Assembly (NCBI GenBank): GCA_934754755.1 | Contig: CAKVJS010000072.1 | Coordinates: 1-6,394, forward strand | Source: an uncultured Erysipelotrichales bacterium | Lineage (GTDB): Bacteria; Bacillota_I; Bacilli_A; Erysipelotrichales; Coprobacillaceae | Reading direction: 5' to 3' | Length of the DNA: 6,394 nucleotides | In this document: one piece after another, positions 1 through 5,098 of the stretch | How positions within the stretch are numbered: position 1 is the stretch's first letter | How the letters are laid out: every line of letters starts with the position of its first letter | Translations under genes and position numbers: made by a program | The notes under the pieces: model-generated | The model's input: only the letters and a program-made list of their open reading frames with translations | Database searches by the model: none | Told to the model about the DNA's origin: nothing

Positions 1-292
1 GTATAGGCCCACATTAAAATAGCGATGACAAAGCCGATGCTTGTCCCAATTGAAAAACTAATGATGGTTTCATAAATAGTAGTGAAAATATGCGGCCAAA
101 GATTATTGGTTTGGTAGAGAGATAGGATTGTATCTTTAATGGCGGACGGTTGTGATGTGATAAAAGTATTGATCCAATGATACGTGCCGGCTAATTCCCA
201 TAGTCCAATGCTAGAAATAATAATGGTGATTTGCGCAAACCGGATAGCAATCTTTTGTTGTCTTATTTTTTTAAGATATATTTTGTGTTCAT
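1..292 (-). CDS. ABC transporter permease, N-terminal part (cut by the left window edge)
   Basis: Membrane permease subunit of the ABC importer encoded by the two genes upstream. Reading leftward from an ATG at 292, 97 codons are open to the window edge with no stop. The protein starts MNTKYILKKIRQQK, a basic cytoplasmic tail. A first membrane segment follows at about residues 16-36 (ITIIISSIGLWELAG), then an extracytoplasmic stretch with the family-typical pattern FITSQPSAIKDTI (44-56), then a second membrane segment from about residue 76. This layout is that of SsuC/TauC/NrtB-type BPD_transp_1 permeases, where the Pro-Ser-x-Ile element after the first helix is common. The EAA loop that contacts the ATPase lies outside the window. 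The start is two bases after the ATPase stop and has no strong ribosome binding site, so translational coupling is likely. The family call is firm; the substrate is not known. Confidence 0.85.
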
Positions 293-294
293 TA

Positions 295-1053
295 CTATAC
301 ATTGACATCTAGATCCTTCCATATTTGATTATAATAGCTCGCAAATTCTTTGGCTTTACGGTTTTCAATCGGTGACCCTTTATTTTCTAGCTCGATAGTA
401 TATATGTTTTTTACCCGACCGGGACGACTACTCAATACGTAAATACGATCGGCCATACTGATTGCCTCTGATAAGTCATGGGTAACCATAATTGTAGTTT
501 TCTTTTCCTGTTTAATAATAGAATAAATATCATCACTTAAAATTAGACGGGTTTGATAATCTAAGGCGCTAAAAGCTTCATCTAATAACAAGATATCTGG
601 ATCAATCGCTAGTGTGCGAATGAGAGCTGCCCGTTGTTTCATTCCACCGGATAAACTTTTGGGGTAGCTATGCATAAATTGTTGCAGTCCATAGGTAGTC
701 AATAATTGTTTTACTTTTTCTTTGTTTTCTTTAGTATTTAATTTTTGTAATTCTAGACCAAGCATACAATTGTCAAAAATAGTTCGCCAAGGAAATAAAG
801 AGTCACTTTGTAACATATAGCCAATTTTCATCCTTTTTTTATGAAAGGTTAAACAACCACCGGATGGCTTTTCCAATCCTCCAATAATTGATAACAAGGT
901 TGATTTACCACAGCCCGAGGAACCTACAATCGCGATTAACTCACCTTCCATAATGCGCATATTAATACCCTCAAGGGCAATTAATTCACCACGCTTATCG
1001 TGATATGTTTTTGATATATCATGAATTTGTAGGATGGTATGTTGTTTACTCAT
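295..1053 (-). CDS. ABC transporter ATP-binding protein, NitT/TauT/SsuB-like
   Basis: Cytoplasmic ATPase that powers the importer formed with the neighbouring binding protein and permease. From the ATG at 1053 it is 252 residues, normal for the family. It has Walker A GSSGCGKST (44-52), Q-loop Gln82 in a YMLQSDSLFPW context, signature LSGGM (134-138), Walker B ILLLDEA (154-160), D-loop SALD (162-165) and H-loop His192 in MVTHD. The Q-loop followed by LFPWRT and the AFSALD D-loop are typical of SsuB/TauB/ThiZ-type ATPases. A TTG two codons upstream (1059) is in frame, but the ATG gives the common MSK-type start and overlaps the end of the binding-protein gene as ATGAGTAA, an 8-base overlap typical of coupled translation. 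No good Shine-Dalgarno precedes either start. All catalytic motifs are intact. Substrate class (sulfonate, nitrate, pyrimidine or other) cannot be read from an ATPase. Confidence 0.95.
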   Translation of the reverse strand: MSKQHTILQIHDISKTYHDKRGELIALEGINMRIMEGELIAIVGSSGCGKSTLLSIIGGLEKPSGGCLTFHKKRMKIGYMLQSDSLFPWRTIFDNCMLGLELQKLNTKENKEKVKQLLTTYGLQQFMHSYPKSLSGGMKQRAALIRTLAIDPDILLLDEAFSALDYQTRLILSDDIYSIIKQEKKTTIMVTHDLSEAISMADRIYVLSSRPGRVKNIYTIELENKGSPIENRKAKEFASYYNQIWKDLDVNV

Positions 1054-2035
1054 GATCAAAGTACCGGGTATTTACAATCTTATGATAGTCGGCAGGAGCG
1101 GTGATTTGCGAAGCTTCTATCATAATGTTTTGTAATCGTTCAAGTTCTTGTTGGCTTATCATTACATTTTCTTTCCAGACATTGGCCTGTTTATAGTTTT
1201 CAATAGCTGTTGTTAGTATGTCCAGGTTAATCGATGGAAATTGCGGTTGGATCGTTTTCGCAATATCGGTAGCGCTATGATTGTGTACGTATGCGAGTCC
1301 TTTACTAATTGCTTTGGTGAAGGAATGTATGGTTTTAGGATGTTTTTCTAAGTAACTTTTTTTACTTAAAAAGGCAGTATAGGGAACTTCTTTACTATAG
1401 GAACCTACAGCACCAACAATATAGCCATACTTTTGTTTGACAAGGGTGGAAGCAATTGGTTCAAATAAGGTAACAAAATCACCAGTACCACCAATAAAGG
1501 CACCTTGCATGCCTGCGAATTCAATACTTGTATTAATCGTTACATCCTTCTCTGGATCGATTTGGTGTTCACGTAACATACTTTCCAATGCCATCTCGGG
1601 GATACCGCCTTTTCTACCACCAATGATTTGTTTTCCTCGTAAATCATCTAAGGTAAAGGAAGGCATTGGATGACGTGCTACAATAAAAGATCCATCGCGC
1701 TTGGTTAGGCCAGCGAAAGTTTGTAGGTGATTTTTCTCCTTTCCTTGTTCAATATAGATGGCGGCTTCTATGCCACATAAACCAATATCAACATCTCCCG
1801 ATAAAACGGCAGCGGATACTTTATCAGCACCGGGACTAACGACAACCTCCAACTTTAAATTTTCCTCTGTAAAGTAGCCTTTTTCAATAGCTACATACCA
1901 AGGGGCGTAAAATAAGGAATGCGTGACTTCGGCTACTCGTAAAGGCGGATTTTCTTGTTTTTGTGTCGGTCGGAGTAGGATGATTCCACAAGAAACCAAA
2001 ACTACAGCCAGTAAAAAAAGCAAGATTTTTTTCAT
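1046..2035 (-). CDS. ABC transporter substrate-binding lipoprotein, NMT1/THI5-like (NitT/TauT family)
   Basis: Extracytoplasmic solute-binding protein and first gene of the importer operon; 329 residues, usual for the family. The N-terminus MKKILLFLLAVVLVSCG is a lipoprotein signal with lipobox LVSC (Cys16), though hydrophobic residues continue after the Cys (GIILL), so an uncleaved anchor is an alternative. The mature part begins with the family pattern RVAEVTHSLFYAPWYVAIEKGYF (33-55, bearing a THSLFYAPWY ligand-cleft segment). GDVDIGLCGIE follows at 80-90, then FTLDDLRGKQIIGGRKGG at 127-144, the usual hinge signature of NMT1/THI5-like proteins. The relatives bind taurine, sulfonates, nitrate, or thiamine-pyrimidine precursors; nothing here decides which. 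The start ATG at 2035 is preceded by AAGGAGG with a 7-base spacer. The 3' end overlaps the ATPase gene by 8 bases. Family confidence is high, substrate unknown. Confidence 0.92.
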   Translation of the reverse strand: MKKILLFLLAVVLVSCGIILLRPTQKQENPPLRVAEVTHSLFYAPWYVAIEKGYFTEENLKLEVVVSPGADKVSAAVLSGDVDIGLCGIEAAIYIEQGKEKNHLQTFAGLTKRDGSFIVARHPMPSFTLDDLRGKQIIGGRKGGIPEMALESMLREHQIDPEKDVTINTSIEFAGMQGAFIGGTGDFVTLFEPIASTLVKQKYGYIVGAVGSYSKEVPYTAFLSKKSYLEKHPKTIHSFTKAISKGLAYVHNHSATDIAKTIQPQFPSINLDILTTAIENYKQANVWKENVMISQQELERLQNIMIEASQITAPADYHKIVNTRYFDHE

Positions 2036-2042
2036 TTCTTTT

Positions 2043-2049
2043 CCTCCTT
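2043..2049 (-). promoter_or_regulatory. Ribosome binding site of the binding-protein gene
   Basis: AAGGAGG on the minus strand, 7 bases before the ATG at 2035. It is the only strong Shine-Dalgarno in the ABC operon; the two downstream genes rely on overlap or near-contact. A TATACT hexamer lies just upstream (2055-2060) and could be a -10, but no matching -35 is visible and its start site would fall almost on the ribosome binding site, so I do not call a promoter. Confidence 0.85.
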
Positions 2050-2097
2050 ACCCTAGTATATTCATCCATGATTTAGACGACTTGGTAGTTGCCTATG

Positions 2098-2126
2098 AAA
2101 AAAGTCCCTTCCGTTAGGAAAGGACT
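2098..2126 (-). terminator. Rho-independent terminator of the exonuclease III gene
   Basis: A 10-base-pair stem (arms 2117-2126 and 2103-2112, loop 2113-2116) lies 3 bases past the exoA stop and is followed on the minus strand by a run of T (2098-2103). Read in the minus direction the stem is complete with one G-U pair; read in the plus direction the same position is a C-A mismatch and no U run follows. The hairpin therefore belongs to the minus-strand transcript. It separates exoA from the ABC operon downstream. Confidence 0.88.
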
Positions 2127-2129
2127 ATA

Positions 2130-2885
2130 TTATATATCTAATGTTAGACTAACCGGGCAATGATCACTACCCATAACATCGGTTAAGATATCTGCTTCTT
2201 TTATGACGTTTTGTAATCGTGAGGAAACAACAAAGTAATCAATCCGCCATCCCGCATTATTTTTACGAGCATTAAAGCGGTATGACCACCAGGAATATAT
2301 GCCTGTTGTATCAGGGTGTAAATAACGGAAGGTATCGATAAATCCACTTTCTAATAAGGCGGTAAATTTATTTCGTTCCTCTATGGTAAATCCCGCATTA
2401 CGTTGATTTGTTTTCGCATTTTTAATATCGATTTCTTGATGGGCTACATTTAAATCGCCACATAAAACAACCGGCTTTTTACTATCTAATTGTTTTATAT
2501 ACGCTAAGAAACTATCTTCCCATTCCATACGATAGGAAAGTCGTTTTAACTCATTTTGAGAATTTGGCGTATAACAAGTAACTAAGAAAAAGTCGTCATA
2601 TTCGGCCGTAAGGACACGTCCTTCTTGATCATGTTCTTCTATATTGATGCCCTTGGTTACGTTAAGAGGCTTTTGTTTAGTAAAAATCATAGTTCCACTA
2701 TAACCTTTTTTCTTGGCACTATTCATATACTGATAGTATCCTTCGCTTTCTATTTCTGCTTGTCCTTCTTGCATTTTTGTTTCTTGGATACACAGTATAT
2801 CAGGATCACTTTCTTTTAGAAAATCACAAAATCCTTTGTTTAAACAAGCTCGAATACCATTTACATTCCAGGATATTAATTTCAT
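2130..2885 (-). CDS. exoA: Exodeoxyribonuclease III / AP endonuclease
   Basis: DNA repair enzyme of the exonuclease-endonuclease-phosphatase fold (ExoA/XthA) that cuts DNA 5' of abasic sites and trims 3' blocked ends in base excision repair, in the cytoplasm. From ATG 2885 it is 251 residues, the normal length. Visible motifs: [13 protein letters not shown] at the start (Asn7), IQETK (33-37, metal-binding Glu35), CYTPNS (104-109, Tyr105), [11 protein letters not shown] (143-153, Asp144 and Asn146), WRIDYF (213-218, Asp216) and GSDHCP (239-244, the catalytic Asp-His pair 241-242). A GTG three codons upstream (2894) is in frame but would sit inside the ribosome binding site AGGTGA (2891-2896). 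That site is correctly spaced, five bases, for the ATG, which also matches the conserved family start. It is probably transcribed alone or with the small gene upstream, and ends at a hairpin terminator. Confidence 0.96.
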   Translation of the reverse strand: MKLISWNVNGIRACLNKGFCDFLKESDPDILCIQETKMQEGQAEIESEGYYQYMNSAKKKGYSGTMIFTKQKPLNVTKGINIEEHDQEGRVLTAEYDDFFLVTCYTPNSQNELKRLSYRMEWEDSFLAYIKQLDSKKPVVLCGDLNVAHQEIDIKNAKTNQRNAGFTIEERNKFTALLESGFIDTFRYLHPDTTGIYSWWSYRFNARKNNAGWRIDYFVVSSRLQNVIKEADILTDVMGSDHCPVSLTLDI

Positions 2886-2890
2886 TGTTT

Positions 2891-2896
2891 TCACCT
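2891..2896 (-). promoter_or_regulatory. Ribosome binding site deciding the exoA start
   Basis: AGGTGA five bases before the ATG at 2885. The in-frame GTG at 2894 overlaps this site and so is an unlikely start. Confidence 0.7.
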
Positions 2897-2907
2897 ACCT
2901 TGTCTAC

Positions 2908-2936
2908 ATTGTATACTAGAGTCGGTGTAAAAACAA
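2908..2936 (-). promoter_or_regulatory. Candidate sigma-A-type promoter for exoA
   Basis: On the minus strand TTGTTT (2931-2936) and TACAAT (2908-2913) are separated by 17 bases. The -10 matches consensus at five of six positions and the -35 only at the first three. The expected start would be about 15-20 bases before the exoA ATG, leaving a short leader. It lies just after the stop of the small upstream gene, so exoA need not depend on transcription of that gene. Confidence 0.4.
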
Positions 2937-2948
2937 CGCATTAGCTTC

Positions 2949-3068
2949 TTATTTAAAGGTTAAATCAGTAACTTCCTCTTTGATTACAATGGCTGGTTCC
3001 TCTTCCTTAGTCGCCGTAAAGCCAGTCATACAAAGAATTGTTGTTACAGCGATGATTATTTTATACAT
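2949..3068 (-). CDS. Small secreted or membrane-anchored protein, 39 residues, unknown function
   Basis: A 39-codon gene, short enough for routine gene callers to miss. ATG at 3068 is preceded by AAAGGAGG (3077-3084) with an 8-base spacer, one of the best ribosome binding sites in the window; stop TAA at 2949. The protein begins MYKIIIAVTTILCMTGFTA: one Lys, then an uninterrupted hydrophobic stretch of about 15 residues, then small residues that could form a signal peptidase site after Ala19. The remaining 20 residues start TKEEEPAIV and contain two Glu-rich clusters (EEE at 22-24, EE at 31-32) and end LTFK. Cys13 is present but T-I-L before it is not a lipobox. I recognise no family. It may be a processed secreted peptide, a small membrane protein, or an envelope remnant. 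It lies 63 bases before exoA in the same direction and divergent to the SodC-like gene. Expression is inferred from the ribosome binding site only. Confidence 0.6.
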   Translation of the reverse strand: MYKIIIAVTTILCMTGFTATKEEEPAIVIKEEVTDLTFK

Positions 3069-3076
3069 AAGTTTTG

Positions 3077-3084
3077 CCTCCTTT
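3077..3084 (-). promoter_or_regulatory. Strong ribosome binding site of the 39-codon gene
   Basis: AAAGGAGG on the minus strand, eight bases before the ATG at 3068. It is the main argument that this short reading frame is translated. An ATG overlapping TGCAT further upstream (3088-3090) is out of frame and lies before the site. Confidence 0.75.
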
Positions 3085-3098
3085 ATGCATGAATTTTT

Positions 3099-3127
3099 AA
3101 ATTATGGATAAGCTATAGTAAATACAA
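3099..3127 (-). promoter_or_regulatory. Tentative promoter of the 39-codon gene
   Basis: TTGTAT (3122-3127) and TAATTT (3099-3104) on the minus strand with a 17-base spacer. The -10 match is poor (three of six); CATAAT with a 15-base spacer is an alternative. The -35 lies inside the inverted repeat at 3116-3138. In DNA this AT-rich such matches arise often by chance. Confidence 0.25.
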
Positions 3128-3138
3128 TACATTTACTA
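3116..3138. promoter_or_regulatory. Perfect 8-7-8 inverted repeat, candidate operator between divergent genes
   Basis: Arms TAGTAAAT (3116-3123) and ATTTACTA (3131-3138) are exact reverse complements around a 7-base centre ACAATAC. The 23-base element sits between the 39-codon gene (minus) and the SodC-like gene (plus). The only candidate promoter elements in either direction have their -35 boxes inside it. There is no U run after it, so it is not a terminator. The size and symmetry suit a dimeric transcription factor. It does not match the PerR, Fur or Zur box patterns that I know. The function is inference. Confidence 0.45.
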
Positions 3139-3150
3139 ATATATTATAAT
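3121..3150 (+). promoter_or_regulatory. Tentative promoter of the SodC-like gene
   Basis: A perfect -10 TATAAT lies at 3145-3150. The best -35 is AATACA (3121-3126) at an 18-base spacing, matching consensus only at the last three positions, and it falls in the inverted repeat. A weak -35 under a palindrome would suit an activated or repressed promoter. The leader would be about 75 bases and contains another small inverted repeat (ATTATG 3169-3174, CATAAT 3179-3184). No riboswitch is recognisable. Confidence 0.35.
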
Positions 3151-3218
3151 TTGGTTTATTTTTAATAAATTATGCATACATAATATAACAAAACGATGGA
3201 TTGTATCATATACATAGT

Positions 3219-3226
3219 AAAGGTGA
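3219..3226 (+). promoter_or_regulatory. Ribosome binding site deciding the sodC start
   Basis: AAAGGTGA directly before TAAA and the ATG at 3231. The frame stays open upstream to a TTG at 3201, but that TTG has no ribosome binding site and would add ten residues without hydrophobic character, so the ATG is preferred. Confidence 0.75.
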
Positions 3227-3230
3227 TAAA

Positions 3231-3701
3231 ATGAACACTTTTGATATTATTCGTGTGATAGCGATGAGTGAACCAACAGCGATTGCGCATATTCAGGGTT
3301 CGGATGTAAATGGAAAATTTTTAGCGTTTCCCTATAGTACTGGATCCATTGTAGTAGCTTGTGCCGATGGTTTGCCAGATACGGGCTGTCATTTAGGTAT
3401 CCATGGTTTCCATATCCACGAGGGAACAAGCTGTGCTACACAAGATGGCAAACCTTTTGGAGCTTCTGGCGGACATTTAAATCTTACGGGTTGTGAACAT
3501 CCATACCATACGGGGGACTTGCCACCTCTATTTTCGGATGAGGGAAAAGCTTGGATGGCTGTTTACACAAGTCGATTTACTCCCGAAGAAGTGATTGGTC
3601 GGACAGTCATTATCCATTCGCATGCAGATGATTTTGTTTCCCAACCAGCTGGTGATTCCGGCAATAAAATTGCCTGTGGTGTCATTACGGCTCCGTATTA
3701 A
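3231..3701 (+). CDS. sodC: Cu/Zn superoxide dismutase family protein without signal peptide
   Basis: SodC-fold protein of 156 residues; the family converts superoxide to oxygen and peroxide. Ligands align well: His61 and His63 in GFHIHE (Cu), His82 in GGHLN (bridging), His90 and His93 with Asp96 in HPYHTGDLPP (Zn), and His129 in IIHSHADD (Cu). Cys68 and Cys149 (IACGVI) fit the conserved disulfide. So all metal ligands appear present, unlike Bacillus YojM-type proteins reported to lack a Cu ligand. Two oddities: the active-site Arg before the final CGVI block is Lys146 (GNKIACGVI), and there is no signal peptide in either possible start, whereas characterised bacterial SodC proteins are exported. 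It may work in the cytoplasm, leave by another route, or be a metal-binding relative with low dismutase activity. It has its own ribosome binding site and a terminator just downstream, so it is monocistronic. Family call is firm; enzyme activity is inferred. Confidence 0.9.
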   Translation: MNTFDIIRVIAMSEPTAIAHIQGSDVNGKFLAFPYSTGSIVVACADGLPDTGCHLGIHGFHIHEGTSCATQDGKPFGASGGHLNLTGCEHPYHTGDLPPLFSDEGKAWMAVYTSRFTPEEVIGRTVIIHSHADDFVSQPAGDSGNKIACGVITAPY

Positions 3702-3711
3702 ATTACGTATG

Positions 3712-3740
3712 AAAAGCACTTACTTTACAAGTGCTTTTTT
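3712..3740 (+). terminator. Rho-independent terminator after sodC
   Basis: A 10-base-pair perfect stem (AAAAGCACTT 3712-3721, AAGTGCTTTT 3729-3738) with a 7-base loop and a T run to 3740, starting 11 bases after the sodC stop. The opposite strand ends in four T, so it might work weakly in reverse, but no minus-strand gene points into it. Confidence 0.9.
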
Positions 3741-3892
3741 ACCTTTTTACTATAGTATGAAACGATCTTCCTTTCGTTTAAAATAAAGTACGATTACATA
3801 GTAAAAGATACGCTCCTATTATTCTTTTAAGGCAGATTTTTTATATATAAATTACCAGTTGATGAAAATTAATGAAACAAAAAACAAAAGTG
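3741..3892. other. Intergenic stretch between the sodC terminator and the rpsU promoter
   Basis: About 150 bases of AT-rich DNA with no credible gene on either strand. It holds one short inverted repeat (AAACGA 3760-3765, TCGTTT 3774-3779, 8-base loop) without a U run. A nine-codon ATG frame there (MKRSSFRLK) has no ribosome binding site. I see no RNA gene or riboswitch in it. Confidence 0.6.
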
Positions 3893-3921
3893 TTGCAATT
3901 GATAGAAAAAAAATATATAAT
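3893..3921 (+). promoter_or_regulatory. Sigma-A-type promoter of rpsU
   Basis: TTGCAA (3893-3898) and a perfect TATAAT (3916-3921) at the ideal 17-base spacing, just upstream of the rpsU ribosome binding site. It is the clearest promoter in the window and fits a highly expressed ribosomal protein gene. The leader would be about 30 bases. Confidence 0.8.
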
Positions 3922-3956
3922 AAATGTATAAATTAGAGTTAAAGGGGGGAAATCCG

Positions 3957-4139
3957 ATGGCAAAAACTGTAGTAAGAGATAATGAATCATTAGATGACGC
4001 TTTACGTCGTTTTAAGCGACAAGTATCCAGAACAGGAACCCTTCAAGAGGCTCGTAAAAGAGAATTCTACGTCAAACCAGGTTTAAAAAGAAAATTAAAG
4101 TCTGAAGCGGCTAGAAAAAATAGTAAAGGGAAGAGATAA
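3957..4139 (+). CDS. rpsU: 30S ribosomal protein S21
   Basis: Small basic protein of the 30S subunit, near the mRNA exit and anti-Shine-Dalgarno region, involved in translation initiation. It has 60 residues, normal for Firmicutes. The sequence carries the family pattern [18 protein letters not shown] (7-24), then [20 protein letters not shown] (27-46) and a Lys/Arg-rich tail [15 protein letters not shown] 3957 follows AAAGGGGGG (3941-3949) at 7 bases; an in-frame ATG at 3924 lies upstream of this site and is not used. It has its own promoter and terminator, so it is a single-gene unit. It is not beside dnaG or yqeY, where S21 genes are often found in other bacteria. Confidence 0.97.
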   Translation: MAKTVVRDNESLDDALRRFKRQVSRTGTLQEARKREFYVKPGLKRKLKSEAARKNSKGKR

Positions 4140-4146
4140 TATTTAG

Positions 4147-4174
4147 GAGAAATCATAGGATTTCTCTTTTTTTT
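4147..4174 (+). terminator. Rho-independent terminator after rpsU
   Basis: GAGAAATC (4147-4154), loop ATAG, GATTTCTC (4159-4166), then eight T (4167-4174), beginning 8 bases after the rpsU stop. A perfect stem with a long U run. Confidence 0.93.
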
Positions 4175-4247
4175 ATGCCAAAAACATACGATTGTCTTTA
4201 GTAATAACGTTTCGCTATCTTTCATATATATAGTAGGGAACCAGAAA

Positions 4248-4253
4248 GGGAGG
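4248..4253 (+). promoter_or_regulatory. Ribosome binding site supporting the TTG start of dapF
   Basis: GGGAGG six bases before the TTG at 4260. No ATG lies in a better position: the next in-frame ATG is residue 8, inside the conserved FTKMEGLGNDY start of DapF. The upstream 85 bases after the rpsU terminator hold only a weak promoter-like pair (TTGTCT at 4192, TATCTT at 4216, 18-base spacer) and are too short for a lysine riboswitch or T-box. Confidence 0.8.
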
Positions 4254-4259
4254 ACAATT

Positions 4260-5090
4260 TTGAAAATACGATTTACAAAAATGGAAGGATTAGGTAATGA
4301 TTATATTTACATCGATGCAATTCATCAACACTTTCCGGTACATACGTGCCTTATACAAATGTTAAGCGATCGTCATTTTGGGATTGGTAGTGATGGTGTT
4401 ATTTTAATTTTGCCCTCAAAAAGTAGTGATTTTAAAATGCGCATTTTTAATCGGGATGGCAGTGAGGCAAGGATGTGTGGAAATGGTATTCGCTGCGTGG
4501 CAAAGTATTGTTATGAACATCATTTAACAGACAAAAGACAATTACACATTGAAACAATAGCGGGTGTTTACCAAACGAACTTACTGTTTCACCATAATAC
4601 GATAACATCCGTTCGCGTAGATATGGGTAAACCATCCTTGTTGATTAAAGATATGCCGATCCATTATGCAGGTGATTTTATTATCCATAAGGCTATTTCT
4701 CTATTGGATACAACCTATTATATAACGGCAGTAATGATCGGAACACCGCATATTGTTTTTTTCGTTGATGATATTTCAGTAAATATCCAACAAATAGCAG
4801 ATGCTTTTATGAAACATGAACTGTATGATCAACCCATAAACATCGAGTTTGTTAAGGTAGACGATAAAGATCATATTAAAATGCGGGTTTGGGAACGAGG
4901 TTCGGATGAAACCTTGGCCTGTGGGACAGGGGCCTGCGCCGCGCTGTATGCTTGTTATATGAGTGGACATGCTGCACCCAAGGGGAAAGTAGAGATGTTA
5001 GGTGGCGTACTGGATGTATCCTATCTATATAAACATATGCATATTACTGGATCTGCGGATACCGTTTTTGAAGGAACCATAGAAATATAG
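4260..5090 (+). CDS. dapF: Diaminopimelate epimerase
   Basis: Cofactor-independent epimerase converting LL- to meso-diaminopimelate, the precursor of lysine and of DAP-type peptidoglycan; cytoplasmic. It has 276 residues, the usual length, with the two pseudo-repeat halves. It starts at TTG 4260 as MKIRFTKMEGLGNDY (Asn13). GIGSDG is at 41-46, FNRDGSEARMCGNGIRC at 63-79 with catalytic Cys73, INIEF at 193-197 (Asn194), ERGSDETLACGTGACA at 212-227 with catalytic Cys221 and the Glu212-Arg213 substrate pair. One oddity: the usual GNPH element, whose Asn contacts the substrate in the Haemophilus enzyme, is GTPH (Thr162). dapF opens an operon with dapH and an N-acetyl-DAP deacetylase; its stop TAG is part of the dapH ribosome binding site. 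The call is firm. Confidence 0.95.
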   Translation: MKIRFTKMEGLGNDYIYIDAIHQHFPVHTCLIQMLSDRHFGIGSDGVILILPSKSSDFKMRIFNRDGSEARMCGNGIRCVAKYCYEHHLTDKRQLHIETIAGVYQTNLLFHHNTITSVRVDMGKPSLLIKDMPIHYAGDFIIHKAISLLDTTYYITAVMIGTPHIVFFVDDISVNIQQIADAFMKHELYDQPINIEFVKVDDKDHIKMRVWERGSDETLACGTGACAALYACYMSGHAAPKGKVEMLGGVLDVSYLYKHMHITGSADTVFEGTIEI

Positions 5091-5094
5091 GAGG
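5089..5094 (+). promoter_or_regulatory. Ribosome binding site of dapH overlapping the dapF stop
   Basis: AGGAGG begins inside the dapF stop codon (TAG 5088-5090) and is four bases before the dapH ATG. This arrangement favours translational coupling of the two genes. Confidence 0.8.
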
Positions 5095-5098
5095 AAAT

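Noticed and set aside
1437..1673. 78-codon plus-strand frame inside the binding-protein gene
   Set aside because: It lies fully antisense to a conserved gene and shows no recognisable domain or ribosome binding site.
2036..2097. TPP riboswitch upstream of the THI5/NMT1-like binding protein
   Set aside because: The leader is about 60 bases and lacks the CTGAGA-type conserved core; a TPP element needs about 100 bases.
3145..3150. PerR box at the ATTATAAT sequence upstream of sodC
   Set aside because: Only about half of the PerR pattern TTATAAT-N-ATTATAA is present; the second half-site is missing, and the sequence is explained by the -10 hexamer.
3201..3230. Upstream TTG start adding ten residues to the SodC-like protein
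   Set aside because: No ribosome binding site before it, whereas AAAGGTGA fits the ATG at 3231; the extra residues are not a signal peptide.
3760..3779. Inverted repeat AAACGA / TCGTTT
   Set aside because: Six-base arms with an 8-base loop and no U run on either side; sodC already has a better terminator. Probably chance.
4175..4259. Lysine riboswitch or T-box upstream of dapF
   Set aside because: Only 85 bases separate the rpsU terminator from the start, and neither a T-box sequence nor an anti-terminator hairpin is visible.
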